From Candidatus Gastranaerophilales bacterium (lineage in GTDB: Bacteria; Cyanobacteriota; Vampirovibrionia; Gastranaerophilales; Gastranaerophilaceae), in NCBI GenBank assembly GCA_944325515.1, contig CALVAO010000006.1, positions 1-64,000 of the forward strand: a DNA stretch of 64,000 nt, read 5' to 3'. This document shows positions 46,819-55,641 of the stretch, in pieces. The notes beneath the pieces were generated by a model. It was not told the origin of the DNA. It saw nothing but the letters and a program-made list of their open reading frames with translations, and searched no databases. Positions within the stretch are counted from its first letter, which is position 1. Each line of letters begins with the position of its first letter. Position numbers and translations under genes: made by a program.

Positions 46819-47895
46819 ATGGAAAATACAAAAGAATTAGTTATCGGAATCCCACGCGGTATGTCTTTTTATAACAATTACCCGTTCTGGTATGGCTTTT
46901 TTACGAGCCTGGGGATTAAAATTATACTTTCTGATCCGACGACAAAACAAACGATGTCTGATGGTTCAGCTCTTGTTGTAACGGAAACCTGCCTCCCTAT
47001 AAAAATTTATTTGGGGCATATTATTAATTTATTAAAAAAGGGGGTAAAAAATATTTTTGTACCATCCCTACAATCTATTGCACCAAAAATCTATAATTGT
47101 TCTAAAATCAGAGGGCTGCCGGATTTGGTAAGAAATGTTATAAAAGGTGATATTAATATAATAGAACCGACTCTTGATAAATCACAAAAACACCAGGGTT
47201 TATATGCTTTTCTTGAAGAAGCTGTTAAACCGTTTGGTATAACTAATCTTGAAGATATAAAAAGAGCTTCAAAACAAGGCTGGAAAGTTTATAACAATTT
47301 TCTTGTAATGATGCGCTCCGGTATGAGCTATAAAAAAGCTATGAATTATGCTCTTCAAGGAAAAGTATTTATCGAAAATTCTTCAAATTCCGCTCCGATT
47401 AATGTTGCGCTTGTTTCGCATGCATATAATATTTATGATGACAGAGCCTGTATGAAAATTTTTGAAAAACTTGAAAAAATGGATGTAAAAGTCTTTACTT
47501 CACTTCAGCTTACAGATGAGCAGATGGCAGAAGGTATTGCATCACTCGGGCAAAAAAGATACTGGGCAAATGAATATGAAATGACCGGTACTGCAGGACA
47601 TTATTTAAAAGATAATAAAATTGACGGTATTATAACTTTAAATGCGTTTGGATGCGGTCCGGATTCTTTGATGATTGAAAGAATTACCAGAAAAGCAAAA
47701 GAGATGGGTAAGCCTATTCTTTCCTTAACGATTGATGAGCATACAGGGGAAGCCGGTTTTATTACGCGTCTTGAAGCTTTTATTGATATGCTGTTCCGCA
47801 AAAAACGTTCTAAGATTATTAATAAGATTTCTATTAACGAATATGATTATGTTCCGCAGACAAACATTTGTGACACATTGTTTATAGAGAAGTAA
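46819..47895 (+). CDS. DUF2229 / 2-hydroxyacyl-CoA dehydratase D-component-like protein
   Basis: The 358-residue protein begins VIGIPRGMSFYNNYPFWYGFF, the DUF2229 signature seen in proteins related to 2-hydroxyglutaryl-CoA dehydratase activases and subunits. SDGSALVVTETCLPIKIYLGH and FVPSLQSIAPKIYNCSK hold the conserved Cys residues that can bind an Fe-S cluster, with another in NAFGCGPDSL. The related activase is at 17.1 kb. It overlaps the MacB-type permease gene by one base, an unexpected coupling. The reaction is unknown. Confidence 0.8.
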   Translation: MENTKELVIGIPRGMSFYNNYPFWYGFFTSLGIKIILSDPTTKQTMSDGSALVVTETCLPIKIYLGHIINLLKKGVKNIFVPSLQSIAPKIYNCSKIRGLPDLVRNVIKGDINIIEPTLDKSQKHQGLYAFLEEAVKPFGITNLEDIKRASKQGWKVYNNFLVMMRSGMSYKKAMNYALQGKVFIENSSNSAPINVALVSHAYNIYDDRACMKIFEKLEKMDVKVFTSLQLTDEQMAEGIASLGQKRYWANEYEMTGTAGHYLKDNKIDGIITLNAFGCGPDSLMIERITRKAKEMGKPILSLTIDEHTGEAGFITRLEAFIDMLFRKKRSKIINKISINEYDYVPQTNICDTLFIEK

Positions 47896-49124
47896 TGTTA
47901 GATTTCAAATCAACTTTAAAAATGGCAATAAACTCTCTGCGGGTTAATATGCTCCGCTCTGCACTCACAAGTCTGGGTGTAATTATAGGCGTAAGTGCCG
48001 TAATTATAATGCTTGCTGTCGGGACAGGCGCCAGTAAAAAAGTTACTGAAAATATGGAAGCTATGGGAACCAATATTTTAACAGTGCGCTCCGCATCTGC
48101 AAAATCCGGCGGTGTTCATATGGGTATGGGAACAAAACCTACACTAACCTCTAAAGATGCCGCTGCAATAAAAAAGATGGCACGCGGAATTTTAGCAATT
48201 TCGACAATGTCCTCCCAAACACAACAATTAACATATGGGAATCAGAATTGGTCAACTACGGTTTACGGGGTAGAACCTGCATATTTATATATAAAGAATT
48301 ATGAGATGGAGATGGGGCGCGGCTTTATTCCGGAAGATTTGCAAAACAGCGCCAAAGTGACCATAATAGGTTCTACTATCGCAACTGAACTATTTGGAGA
48401 TGTTGATCCGATAAATAAAGTAATAAGGGTTGGTAATATCCCATTTAAGGTTATAGGGCTCTTAAAAACTAAAGGTCAGTCCGGTCCGTTTGACCAGGAT
48501 GACTTAATTTTTATCCCGATAACAACCGCTCAAAAAAAAGTTTTTGGTACAGATTTCCCTGGAACAGTCAGCCAAATTGTTATAAAAGGACAGGATCCGG
48601 ATACTCTGGATGAAACAATTGAAGATATAAATGAAATTTTAATATCACGTCATCATATAGGCAAAAATCAAGAAAATGATTTTGAAATTAGAAATTCTGC
48701 TGAATTTCAAGAAAGAATGAAATCTACAGTTCAGACTTTTGCTATACTTTTGGCTTCAATAGCATCTGTTTCACTACTTGTCGGCGGAATAGGCATTATG
48801 AACATTATGCTGGTATCAGTAACGGAAAGAACAAAAGAAATTGGTATCAGAATGGCAATAGGTGCTGAAATCCGTGATATAAGGTGGCAGTTTCTGGTTG
48901 AATCTTTTCTTTTATCTATGATAGGCGGTTTAATAGGAGTAGCGGTGGGAATTGTCGGCTCTTACTTGATTACTGTTTTTGCTCCGACGATGACTATTTC
49001 TATATCCTTATTTTCAATAATACTTGCATTAAGTTTTTCCGGACTTGTTGGTGTCGGCTTCGGGTATTATCCGGCTTATAAAGCCTCACTTCTTAATCCT
49101 ATTGATGCATTAAGGTATGAATAG
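47895..49124 (+). CDS. MacB/FtsX-type ABC transporter permease
   Basis: The 409-residue permease has the MacB layout: MLDFKSTLKMAINSLRVNMLRSALTSLGVIIGVS with the first helix, a periplasmic domain of about 220 residues, and three C-terminal helices with GGIGIMNIMLVSVTERTKEIGIRMA and PAYKASLLNPIDALRYE. Such permeases work with a LolD/MacB-like ATPase and MacA to move peptides, lipoproteins or drugs. No ATPase is adjacent. Its last 23 bp are repeated at 49256-49278. Confidence 0.88.
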   Translation: MLDFKSTLKMAINSLRVNMLRSALTSLGVIIGVSAVIIMLAVGTGASKKVTENMEAMGTNILTVRSASAKSGGVHMGMGTKPTLTSKDAAAIKKMARGILAISTMSSQTQQLTYGNQNWSTTVYGVEPAYLYIKNYEMEMGRGFIPEDLQNSAKVTIIGSTIATELFGDVDPINKVIRVGNIPFKVIGLLKTKGQSGPFDQDDLIFIPITTAQKKVFGTDFPGTVSQIVIKGQDPDTLDETIEDINEILISRHHIGKNQENDFEIRNSAEFQERMKSTVQTFAILLASIASVSLLVGGIGIMNIMLVSVTERTKEIGIRMAIGAEIRDIRWQFLVESFLLSMIGGLIGVAVGIVGSYLITVFAPTMTISISLFSIILALSFSGLVGVGFGYYPAYKASLLNPIDALRYE

Positions 49125-49164
49125 GGGTAAATCTTAAATTATATCCCACATACGTAAAGCACAA

Positions 49165-49250
49165 GTAGATTGGGTGAAACCAAACAAATAATTTGATTGT
49201 GCTATTTATATTTGCAATCTGTATAAGATGTTGGGTTTTACCCAACCTAC
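49165..49250. repeat. MITE-like element, short copy
   Basis: The left end GTAGATTGGGTGAAACCAAACA and right end TGTTGGGTTTTACCCAACCTAC form inverted termini, each partly self-complementary. It shares AAATAATTTGATTG and AATCTGTATAA with the longer copy at 49442-49575 and lacks about 48 internal bases. No coding capacity is seen. Confidence 0.7.
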
Positions 49251-49255
49251 GTAAT

Positions 49256-49278
49256 ATTGATGCTTTAAGATATGAATA
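49256..49278 (+). pseudogene. Duplicated 3' tail of the MacB-type permease gene
   Basis: ATTGATGCTTTAAGATATGAATA repeats the end of the permease gene (49101-49123) with 21 of 23 matches and still reads I-D-A-L-R-Y-E before a stop. It lies directly after the first MITE-like element. It may be the relic of a second permease gene or a long target duplication. Confidence 0.55.
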
Positions 49279-49441
49279 ATAGTTACAAATTAGTCTACTA
49301 CTCAATTGCCTTAACTGTCAGAAAAATATTTATGAACACGCCGTAAGTACTTCGATACGAATAATTTTTTATTTGTTTAATTTTTCTTTAAGTGTCTTAA
49401 CTACATATTTTAATCTGTTAATATCACATTTAACAGCCAGA

Positions 49442-49575
49442 GTAGGTTGGGTGAAACCCAACAAATAATTTGATTGTATTATTTACAAAGAATTATAAAA
49501 ACTATTTACTTTTCGATGCGATTGTTCTTATTATATTTAAAATCTGTATAAAGTGTTGGGTTTTACCCAACCTAC
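49442..49575. repeat. MITE-like element, long copy
   Basis: A 22-bp terminal inverted repeat with one mismatch (GTAGGTTGGGTGAAACCCAACA at the left; its complement at the right end) bounds 134 bp. Each end is itself a small hairpin. The interior is AT-rich and non-coding. Along with 49165-49250 it occupies much of the 526-bp gap between the permease and polA; the rest shows nothing recognisable. Confidence 0.75.
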
Positions 49576-49650
49576 GAATTCTTCATCACCAATATTATTG
49601 TAACATTAAAGCAAGTAGATTTAAGCAAGATTGTTTATACCCATTTACCC

Positions 49651-52332
49651 CTACCCCTCACGCCAGCTGGAGCCGTAATTGATATCAACTTCTAATGGAA
49701 CTTTTAGCGGCTGATTTAGTTCCATACATTTTAAGACAAGTTCTTTTACAGTTTCCAACTCTTCCTTTGGCACTTCAAACACGAGCTCATCATGAACCTG
49801 CATAATCATTTTTGTTTTAAGCTTCTTTTCTTCTAGCTCTTTATCAACTTCTATCATTGCCATTTTGATTAAATCAGCGGCTGTTCCCTGAAGCGGCTGG
49901 TTTATTGCTGCACGCTGCGCAAATTCCCTTATTTGATAATTTGAACTGTGAAGCTCTGATGCTAAATACCTTTTACGCCCGAAAATAGTTTCTACATATC
50001 CGTGTTCATTAACAAAGTCAATCTCTTGAGTCATATATTCTTTTACCCCCGGATATGTTTCAAAGTATTTATCAATAAATTCCTGTGCTTCATTATTGGA
50101 AATCCCGAGATTTTTGGCTAAACCGTATTTGGACTGACCGTACACTATGCCGAAATTTACAGCCTTAGCACGTCTGCGCATTTCTTTTGTAACGTCCTCT
50201 AAGCCGACTCCAAAGACTTTTGATGCTGTCATTGTATGAATATCCTCACCGGAGGTGAATGAATGAATAAGATGCTCATCCTCTGAAACATGAGCAAGCA
50301 GCCTTAATTCTATTTGAGAATAATCTGCAGAAAGAATTAGAGAATTTTCTTTGTCCATAGCACAAAATGCAGAACGGATTTTATTGCCTTCTTCTGTTCT
50401 TATCGGAATGTTTTGTAAATTTGGATTGGAAGACGAAAGACGCCCTGTTACAGTTAGTGCTTGATTGTATGTGGTATGAATTCTTCCGTCACGCTTGCTT
50501 ATAAGTGTAGGCAAAACATCTGTATATGTAGATTTAAGCTTAGAAAATTTTCTATGCTGAAGAATATAATCACAAATTTCATATTCTTGAGCCAGTTCTT
50601 CAAGGACCTCTGCACTTGTAGAACGTGATTTTTTCTTCTTGTTTGTTTTCAATTCCAGCTTATCAAAAAGAACTTCTGCAACCTGCTTGGGGGAATTTAT
50701 ATTGAAAGGACCGCCTGCAAGTTGATAAATTAAGTCTTCAAGCTCAGCAAGCTTTTCTGTCATATAGGATGAAAGCTCTTTTAAATAATCACAATCTATC
50801 GCAACTCCTGTATGCTCCATTTGGGCAAGAACTATAGTAAGCGGAATCTCTATATCACTTACAAGTTTTTGCTCTTTTTCATCAAGATGGGTTTTCCAGT
50901 ATTCATAGAGCATAAAAATAGTATAAGCTTCATCACAGGCATACTTTTCGCTCTCATCTGCAGGAGTCATAATATGGTTAATAAAATCGAGAGCCTGTGC
51001 TTCCAGTGTATGTTTGCGGTTAGGATCTTTTACATAGCTTGCAAGCAGAACATCATACTCTAAGCCCTCAGGAGTAAATCCGTTATTTAAAAGAAGGTGG
51101 TAGTCTGATTTTGCATCATAACCTATTTTTTTTATGTCTGCATTTTCTATTATAGGCTTTAGTTCTACGGTATATTCTCTAGAAAAATAGAAATTTTCTT
51201 TTCCGTTTGAAATTGAACACCCGACTATTGTTTCATCTTTAGAGTACCATTTTATTGCAATTATTTTTGCGCTTGATAAATTAGTAATAATGTTATTACT
51301 ATTGTTTTCATTAACAACTGTGTATTCAAAATTTTTATCTTCTACCGTATTTTTTATAGCCTGTGAAAATAAGTTTTGCTGGATGCCATTAAAAGCTTGT
51401 GCTTGAGTAAATAAACCAAGATTCTGCACTGCATCTTGAGTCTCTCCATTAAAAGAAGAAAGAATTTTATCAATATTTTTGATGAAAGTATAAAACTGCA
51501 TTTTTCTTAAAAAAGCTGAAACATTTTCTATTTTGGGAAGGGTTACAGATGCTTTATCAATATTAAAATCCAATTCTACATTTCTTATAATAGTTGCTAA
51601 GTCTTTTGAAAGAATGGCAATTTCTTTTTGCTCACAAATTTTTTGTTTAACGGCTTTTTCCGGAATATTTTCGCAATCTGCAAGCACGTCTTCCAGATGT
51701 TTATATCTATTAAGGAGTTTTTGTGCAGTTTTTTCTCCAATACCTTTAATCCCCGGTATGTTATCCGAAGTATCCCCTCTCAAACCTTTATAGTCAGTTA
51801 CTTGATCTGGATAAACGCCAAGCTTTTCGTAAACTTTATTCCAGTCATATTCAATAAGTTCGCCTTTAGAAGGAATAAGGACTTTTACAGTTCCTTCTCT
51901 ATCTACAAGCTGAAAACTGTCTTGATCGCCTGTTAAAATAAGCGTATGATGACCTTTTTCAGATGCTGTTTTAGAAATTGTACCAATGATATCATCAGCT
52001 TCAAATCCTTCTTTTGTAATAATAGGAATATCAAAAGCTCCAAGACCTTCGCAAATAATGCCAAGCTGACTTTTCATTGTATCCGGCATGGCTTCTCTGT
52101 TAGCTTTATATTCCTCAAACTTTTCTGTTCTGAAAGTCCTTCTTCCAATATCAAAAGCTACTGCAATATAGTCGGGATGTATTTTAGACAGTAAGTCAAA
52201 AACAGCTTTAAAAAATCCATATACAGCCCAGGTCGGCTGATTTTCAGAATTCTTCATACCGGTTCTTTCAAGCGCAAAGAACTGTCTGTATGCAAGCGCA
52301 TGACCGTCTATCAAAATTAAAGTTTTTGGCAT
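49651..52332 (-). CDS. polA: DNA polymerase I
   Basis: The 893-residue enzyme has a 5'-nuclease domain (about 1-290; EADD 111-114, GDQD 135-138), a degenerate 3'-5' exonuclease domain and a polymerase domain with SADYSQIELRLLAH (motif A), RRRAKAVNFGIVYG (motif B) and VHDE (846-849, motif C). The exonuclease domain has IAIKWYSKDE where the DxE motif of proofreading enzymes belongs, so proofreading is probably absent, as in Bacillus and Thermus enzymes. It acts in repair and Okazaki-fragment processing. Confidence 0.95.
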   Translation of the reverse strand: MPKTLILIDGHALAYRQFFALERTGMKNSENQPTWAVYGFFKAVFDLLSKIHPDYIAVAFDIGRRTFRTEKFEEYKANREAMPDTMKSQLGIICEGLGAFDIPIITKEGFEADDIIGTISKTASEKGHHTLILTGDQDSFQLVDREGTVKVLIPSKGELIEYDWNKVYEKLGVYPDQVTDYKGLRGDTSDNIPGIKGIGEKTAQKLLNRYKHLEDVLADCENIPEKAVKQKICEQKEIAILSKDLATIIRNVELDFNIDKASVTLPKIENVSAFLRKMQFYTFIKNIDKILSSFNGETQDAVQNLGLFTQAQAFNGIQQNLFSQAIKNTVEDKNFEYTVVNENNSNNIITNLSSAKIIAIKWYSKDETIVGCSISNGKENFYFSREYTVELKPIIENADIKKIGYDAKSDYHLLLNNGFTPEGLEYDVLLASYVKDPNRKHTLEAQALDFINHIMTPADESEKYACDEAYTIFMLYEYWKTHLDEKEQKLVSDIEIPLTIVLAQMEHTGVAIDCDYLKELSSYMTEKLAELEDLIYQLAGGPFNINSPKQVAEVLFDKLELKTNKKKKSRSTSAEVLEELAQEYEICDYILQHRKFSKLKSTYTDVLPTLISKRDGRIHTTYNQALTVTGRLSSSNPNLQNIPIRTEEGNKIRSAFCAMDKENSLILSADYSQIELRLLAHVSEDEHLIHSFTSGEDIHTMTASKVFGVGLEDVTKEMRRRAKAVNFGIVYGQSKYGLAKNLGISNNEAQEFIDKYFETYPGVKEYMTQEIDFVNEHGYVETIFGRKRYLASELHSSNYQIREFAQRAAINQPLQGTAADLIKMAMIEVDKELEEKKLKTKMIMQVHDELVFEVPKEELETVKELVLKCMELNQPLKVPLEVDINYGSSWREG

Positions 52333-52453
52333 ATAATACTCCCTTGCTTAAGAGATATTATAACATAAATAACTTATTGAAATTAACAGAAATTATATTT
52401 ACATAAAATGAGTGTAACTATTGTGAATTACACACCATTGCTTTTAATTTTCT

Positions 52454-52498
52454 AAAAAATATAGTCTGATGATAAAAATCATCAGACTATATTTTTTT
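52454..52498 (-). terminator. Bidirectional-looking terminator after secY
   Basis: A perfect 15-bp stem (52459-52473 with 52478-52492) and AAAA loop has A residues to the left and T residues to the right, so it can act on either strand. It lies 12-56 bp past the secY stop and ends the ribosomal cluster on the minus strand. Confidence 0.85.
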
Positions 52499-52509
52499 AC
52501 AGTTTATTT

Positions 52510-53859
52510 TTAATCTTTTAAGAATGTTTCGTAATTTCTTGCAAGTAGATGTGTCCTTACTTGATTAATTAAATCAAGTGCTACACCTACCATGATGATT
52601 AATGATGTAGCCCCGATACCCTGCAATGTCGTTATTCTTGTAATATAACTTGCAAAAGCCGGAACAAGAGCAATTATACCAAGCCCCATAGCACCGATAA
52701 ATGTTGTCTTTGTAAGAATTTTATCCAATGCTTCTGCTGTGGGTCTTCCAGGTTTTACACCAGGTATTGAAGAACCATACTTCTTAAGATTATCAGCAAT
52801 TTCCTTTGGCTGCATATTCGGCATGATTGAAGCATAGAAAAATGTTAAGACTACAATCATTACAAAATATATAGCATAATAAGTAATTCCGCTTGGATTA
52901 AAAATCTTATTCAAGACAAGAACTACATCCTGCAACCATCCAGCAGGAAGATTTGCCTGCCCTACAAGACTTAATACGGTAGAAGGAAATAGTAGAATTG
53001 CAACCGCAAAGATAATCGGCATAACTCCGCCAGGATTAAGCTTGAACGGAATAAACGTATTTACACCGCCATAAACTTTATTACCAACCTGTCTTTTCGG
53101 ATTTACAATAATAACTTTCCTTACAGCTTCCTGCATTATGACAATAAAAATCATCGTAACAAAGAAAATTGCAAGAAGTAATACCAGACCCCACATAAGA
53201 GCAGAGTCATTCACTACCATTTGCGCAGTTCTTGATGAATACAATGGAATACCGGAAATAATACCGACAAAAATTATAAGAGAACCGCCATTTCCTATAC
53301 CTTTTTCAGTAATTAATTCAGACATCCACATTACTAAAACAGAACCTGCCGTAAGAGTAATTACCGAAGATATATAAAACATTACATGGTTAACACCGGC
53401 TGTTATTGCTCCGGGGAGATGTGCCATATATCCCATAAAAATTATGCCTTGAAATGCCGCGAGAACAACAGTAAAAATACGTGTAAACTGCGACAGCTTT
53501 CTTCTGCCGGCTTCTCCGTCTTCTTTTTGCAATTTTTCAAGAGCTGGAATAATTACCGCCATTAACTGCATAATAATTGATGAAGTTATGTAAGGTCCAA
53601 TACCAAGAGCAAATATAGAAACTTTACCTAATGCACCGCCGGAAAATAAATCCAGAAAACCTAAGATATTATTACCGGAAGCAATTCTTGCAAAAATTTC
53701 ATTATTTATACCAAATACCGGCAAATGTATCCCGAAACGAAAGAGAACAAGCATTCCAAAAGTAAATATAAGCTTTTCTTTCAATCCGGATGCATTCCAC
53801 ATAGACATCAAGTCTGCGGTTGTCGGCATTCTCATTCCGCCTGTATGTCCTGCTACCAT
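52510..53859 (-). CDS. secY: Protein translocase subunit SecY
   Basis: SecY forms the protein-conducting channel. The 449-residue protein has ten membrane helices, with FRFGIHLPVFGIN at helix 1, GGALGKVSIFALGIGPYITSSIIMQL as the plug/helix 2 region, PKRQVG on the cytosolic loop and GVMPIIFAVAILLFPS. It starts in the rplO stop codon (TAATG). adk, map and infA, which usually follow, are missing; a strong terminator comes instead. Confidence 0.96.
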   Translation of the reverse strand: MVAGHTGGMRMPTTADLMSMWNASGLKEKLIFTFGMLVLFRFGIHLPVFGINNEIFARIASGNNILGFLDLFSGGALGKVSIFALGIGPYITSSIIMQLMAVIIPALEKLQKEDGEAGRRKLSQFTRIFTVVLAAFQGIIFMGYMAHLPGAITAGVNHVMFYISSVITLTAGSVLVMWMSELITEKGIGNGGSLIIFVGIISGIPLYSSRTAQMVVNDSALMWGLVLLLAIFFVTMIFIVIMQEAVRKVIIVNPKRQVGNKVYGGVNTFIPFKLNPGGVMPIIFAVAILLFPSTVLSLVGQANLPAGWLQDVVLVLNKIFNPSGITYYAIYFVMIVVLTFFYASIMPNMQPKEIADNLKKYGSSIPGVKPGRPTAEALDKILTKTTFIGAMGLGIIALVPAFASYITRITTLQGIGATSLIIMVGVALDLINQVRTHLLARNYETFLKD

Positions 53860-54311
53860 TATACTAATTCAACCTTTCCGCCTGCTGCTTCAATTTTTTC
53901 TTTTGCTGACGGTGTTACATAATCAGCTTTAACTGTAATTGCTTTCTTAATTTCACCGCCGCCTAAAATTCTCAAGCCGTCACAAGAAGGATGAGCTTTC
54001 CTAATCTCTTTCAATGAAGCCAAAGATATTTCAGTAATATCTAATTCTGCTAATCTGCCTACATTGATTTGCGCATAATTACGCTGATTAATAATCTGGA
54101 AGCCCTTCAATTTAGGGAGTCTTCTGTATGCAGGCATTTGACCGCCTTCAAAGCCTCTTTTTGATGCTCTTCCGGAGCGTTGTCCTTCACCATTATGACC
54201 ACGGCAAGATGTTTTACCATGACCTGATGAACGACCACGACCAACACGTTTTGATTTCTTTGTTGCACCGTCTGCCGGTCTTAAATCTTCTAATGTTATA
54301 TTTGCTGACAT
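53859..54311 (-). CDS. rplO: 50S ribosomal protein L15 (uL15)
   Basis: The 150-residue protein has the L15 pattern: LEDLRPADGATKKSKRVGRGRSSG at the N-terminus, GRASKRGFEGGQMPAYRRLPK in the middle and a C-terminal domain ending SAKEKIEAAGGKVELV. It overlaps secY by one base. A palindromic insert of about 80 bp separates it from rpmD. Confidence 0.96.
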   Translation of the reverse strand: MSANITLEDLRPADGATKKSKRVGRGRSSGHGKTSCRGHNGEGQRSGRASKRGFEGGQMPAYRRLPKLKGFQIINQRNYAQINVGRLAELDITEISLASLKEIRKAHPSCDGLRILGGGEIKKAITVKADYVTPSAKEKIEAAGGKVELV

Positions 54312-54329
54312 TTTCTATTTCCTTTCCTA

Positions 54330-54409
54330 ATGAGTGAATAGTAAATAGTGATTCGTGAGTAGCAAATTTTCTAGTCACTATTCACCAGTCACTGGTCACT
54401 ATTTATTCA
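54330..54409. repeat. Palindromic repeat insert between rplO and rpmD
   Basis: GAGTGAATAGTAAATAGTGA on one side and TCACTATTCACC...TCACTATTTATTC on the other form an imperfect inverted repeat made of short GTGAATAGTAAATAGTGA-like units. It lies inside an operon whose genes otherwise overlap or abut. It could fold as an RNA hairpin in the mRNA. Confidence 0.6.
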
Positions 54410-54585
54410 ACTACTTCTACAAGATGTGAAATCTTGTTTACCATACCCATAATTGTAGCACTATTATTGTGTTCAACAATCTGGTTAGTTTTTTTCAAGC
54501 CCAAAGCTTGAGCGACTTTACGCTGAGCTTCAGAGCACCCGATTAAACTTCTTACAAGTTTTACTTTTATTTGTTTATCTGCCAT
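54403..54585 (-). CDS. rpmD: 50S ribosomal protein L30 (uL30)
   Basis: The 60-residue protein is a full-length L30: KQIKVKLVRSLIGCSEAQRKVAQALGL, then KTNQIVEHNNSATIMGMVNKISHLVEV. It sits between rpsE and rplO in the usual order. As far as I recall cyanobacteria lack L30, so its presence is a useful marker for placing this genome. Confidence 0.95.
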   Translation of the reverse strand: MADKQIKVKLVRSLIGCSEAQRKVAQALGLKKTNQIVEHNNSATIMGMVNKISHLVEVVE

Positions 54586-54637
54586 AATTCTTATTTTCCT
54601 TATTATTTCATCTAAAACTTTAATTGAAAATAGCCGA

Positions 54638-55309
54638 TTAGTTTAATAATTCAGCCATTGTTAAACCGCGTTTTTTTGCAACCTCACTAAAAGGTCTAAG
54701 AGCCTTAAGAGCTTCTAATGTTGCATTAGCAGCGTTAAGCGGAGATTTTGAACCAAGAGATTTAGAAAGAATATTTTCTATACCTGCTAGTTCAAGTACT
54801 GAACGCACTGCACCGCCGGCAATAATACCTGTACCTTGAGATGCCGGTCTTAACATTACAGCACCGGCTCCAGAACGTCCTGTAATCGGGTGCGGAATTG
54901 TTGTTTTAAATATCGGAACAGTAATAAGATTTTTTCTGCCGTCTGCAATAGCTTTTTGAATTGCAATAATAACTTCGGAAGCTTTTGCACAACCAACACC
55001 GACCTGACCTTTTTGATTTCCTACAATAACAATAGCTCTGAAGCTTAATTTTTTACCGCCCTTAACAACTTTTGTTACACGACGGATTTGAACAACCTGT
55101 TCTTTCCATTCAGATTCCGGCTTAACTTCTTGAGTTTCAACTCTTTTCTTTCTGCTGCGCTGTTTCTTTGCAGGAACCTGCTCTACAGCCTCTTCAGTTT
55201 CTGCTGTTTCTGCGCTTACTGTTTCATTTTTGGTTTCTTCTGCTTCTGAAGCAACTTCTTCAGTTTTTACTTCTTCTGCATTTAACCCTTCAATTTTTTC
55301 TTCTGTCAT
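54638..55309 (-). CDS. rpsE: 30S ribosomal protein S5 (uS5) with acidic extension
   Basis: The 223-residue protein begins at ATG 55309 (AAAGG upstream). The S5 core is at about 65-223: [42 protein letters not shown], and a C-terminal ISKS-type region. Before it stands an extension of about 60 residues that is acidic (many Glu, Thr, Val, Ala) and then basic (KKQRSRKKR), absent from usual S5 of about 165 residues. It is the first gene of the cluster; rplR, rplF and rpsH do not precede it. Confidence 0.94.
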   Translation of the reverse strand: MTEEKIEGLNAEEVKTEEVASEAEETKNETVSAETAETEEAVEQVPAKKQRSRKKRVETQEVKPESEWKEQVVQIRRVTKVVKGGKKLSFRAIVIVGNQKGQVGVGCAKASEVIIAIQKAIADGRKNLITVPIFKTTIPHPITGRSGAGAVMLRPASQGTGIIAGGAVRSVLELAGIENILSKSLGSKSPLNAANATLEALKALRPFSEVAKKRGLTMAELLN

Positions 55310-55356
55310 GTTATACCTTTCTTTTTTATTAGACCTATACATTATTATTCTATGTG

Positions 55357-55417
55357 ACATTTGAATGACTAAAATAACAAAACACCTTAAACAGGCGTCT
55401 ACAACATATTCAAATGT
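55357..55417 (-). promoter_or_regulatory. Possible folded leader of the rpsE cluster
   Basis: ACATTTGAAT and ATTCAAATGT form a 10-bp stem enclosing 41 nt in the rpsE 5' region, 48 bp upstream of the start. It may be an autoregulatory leader, but no known ribosomal-leader family is recognised. The 332-bp gap to valS shows no gene. Confidence 0.3.
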
Positions 55418-55559
55418 GGGTTATTTTCTGACATTAAAATAGTAATATAAATGTATATTAAAATCAATAGGTAAAATTAGGCTGATTAACAAAACTTTAC
55501 TTTGAAAGTCTATCAAAATTTTAAGAGATGCACTATAACATATCTCAAATTAAATTCTA

Positions 55560-55600
55560 AAAACGCAAATTGTGACTTTTATTGTCACAATTTGCGTTTT
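55560..55600 (-). terminator. Terminator after valS
   Basis: A perfect 17-bp stem (AAAACGCAAATTGTGAC / GTCACAATTTGCGTTTT) with a 7-nt loop lies 42 bp past the valS stop on the minus strand. T residues lie on both sides, so it can end minus-strand transcripts and insulate the rpsE promoter. Confidence 0.8.
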
Positions 55601-55641
55601 AATTTAAGTTAACAATAGCTGAAAGAATAAAGATTAGTGTA

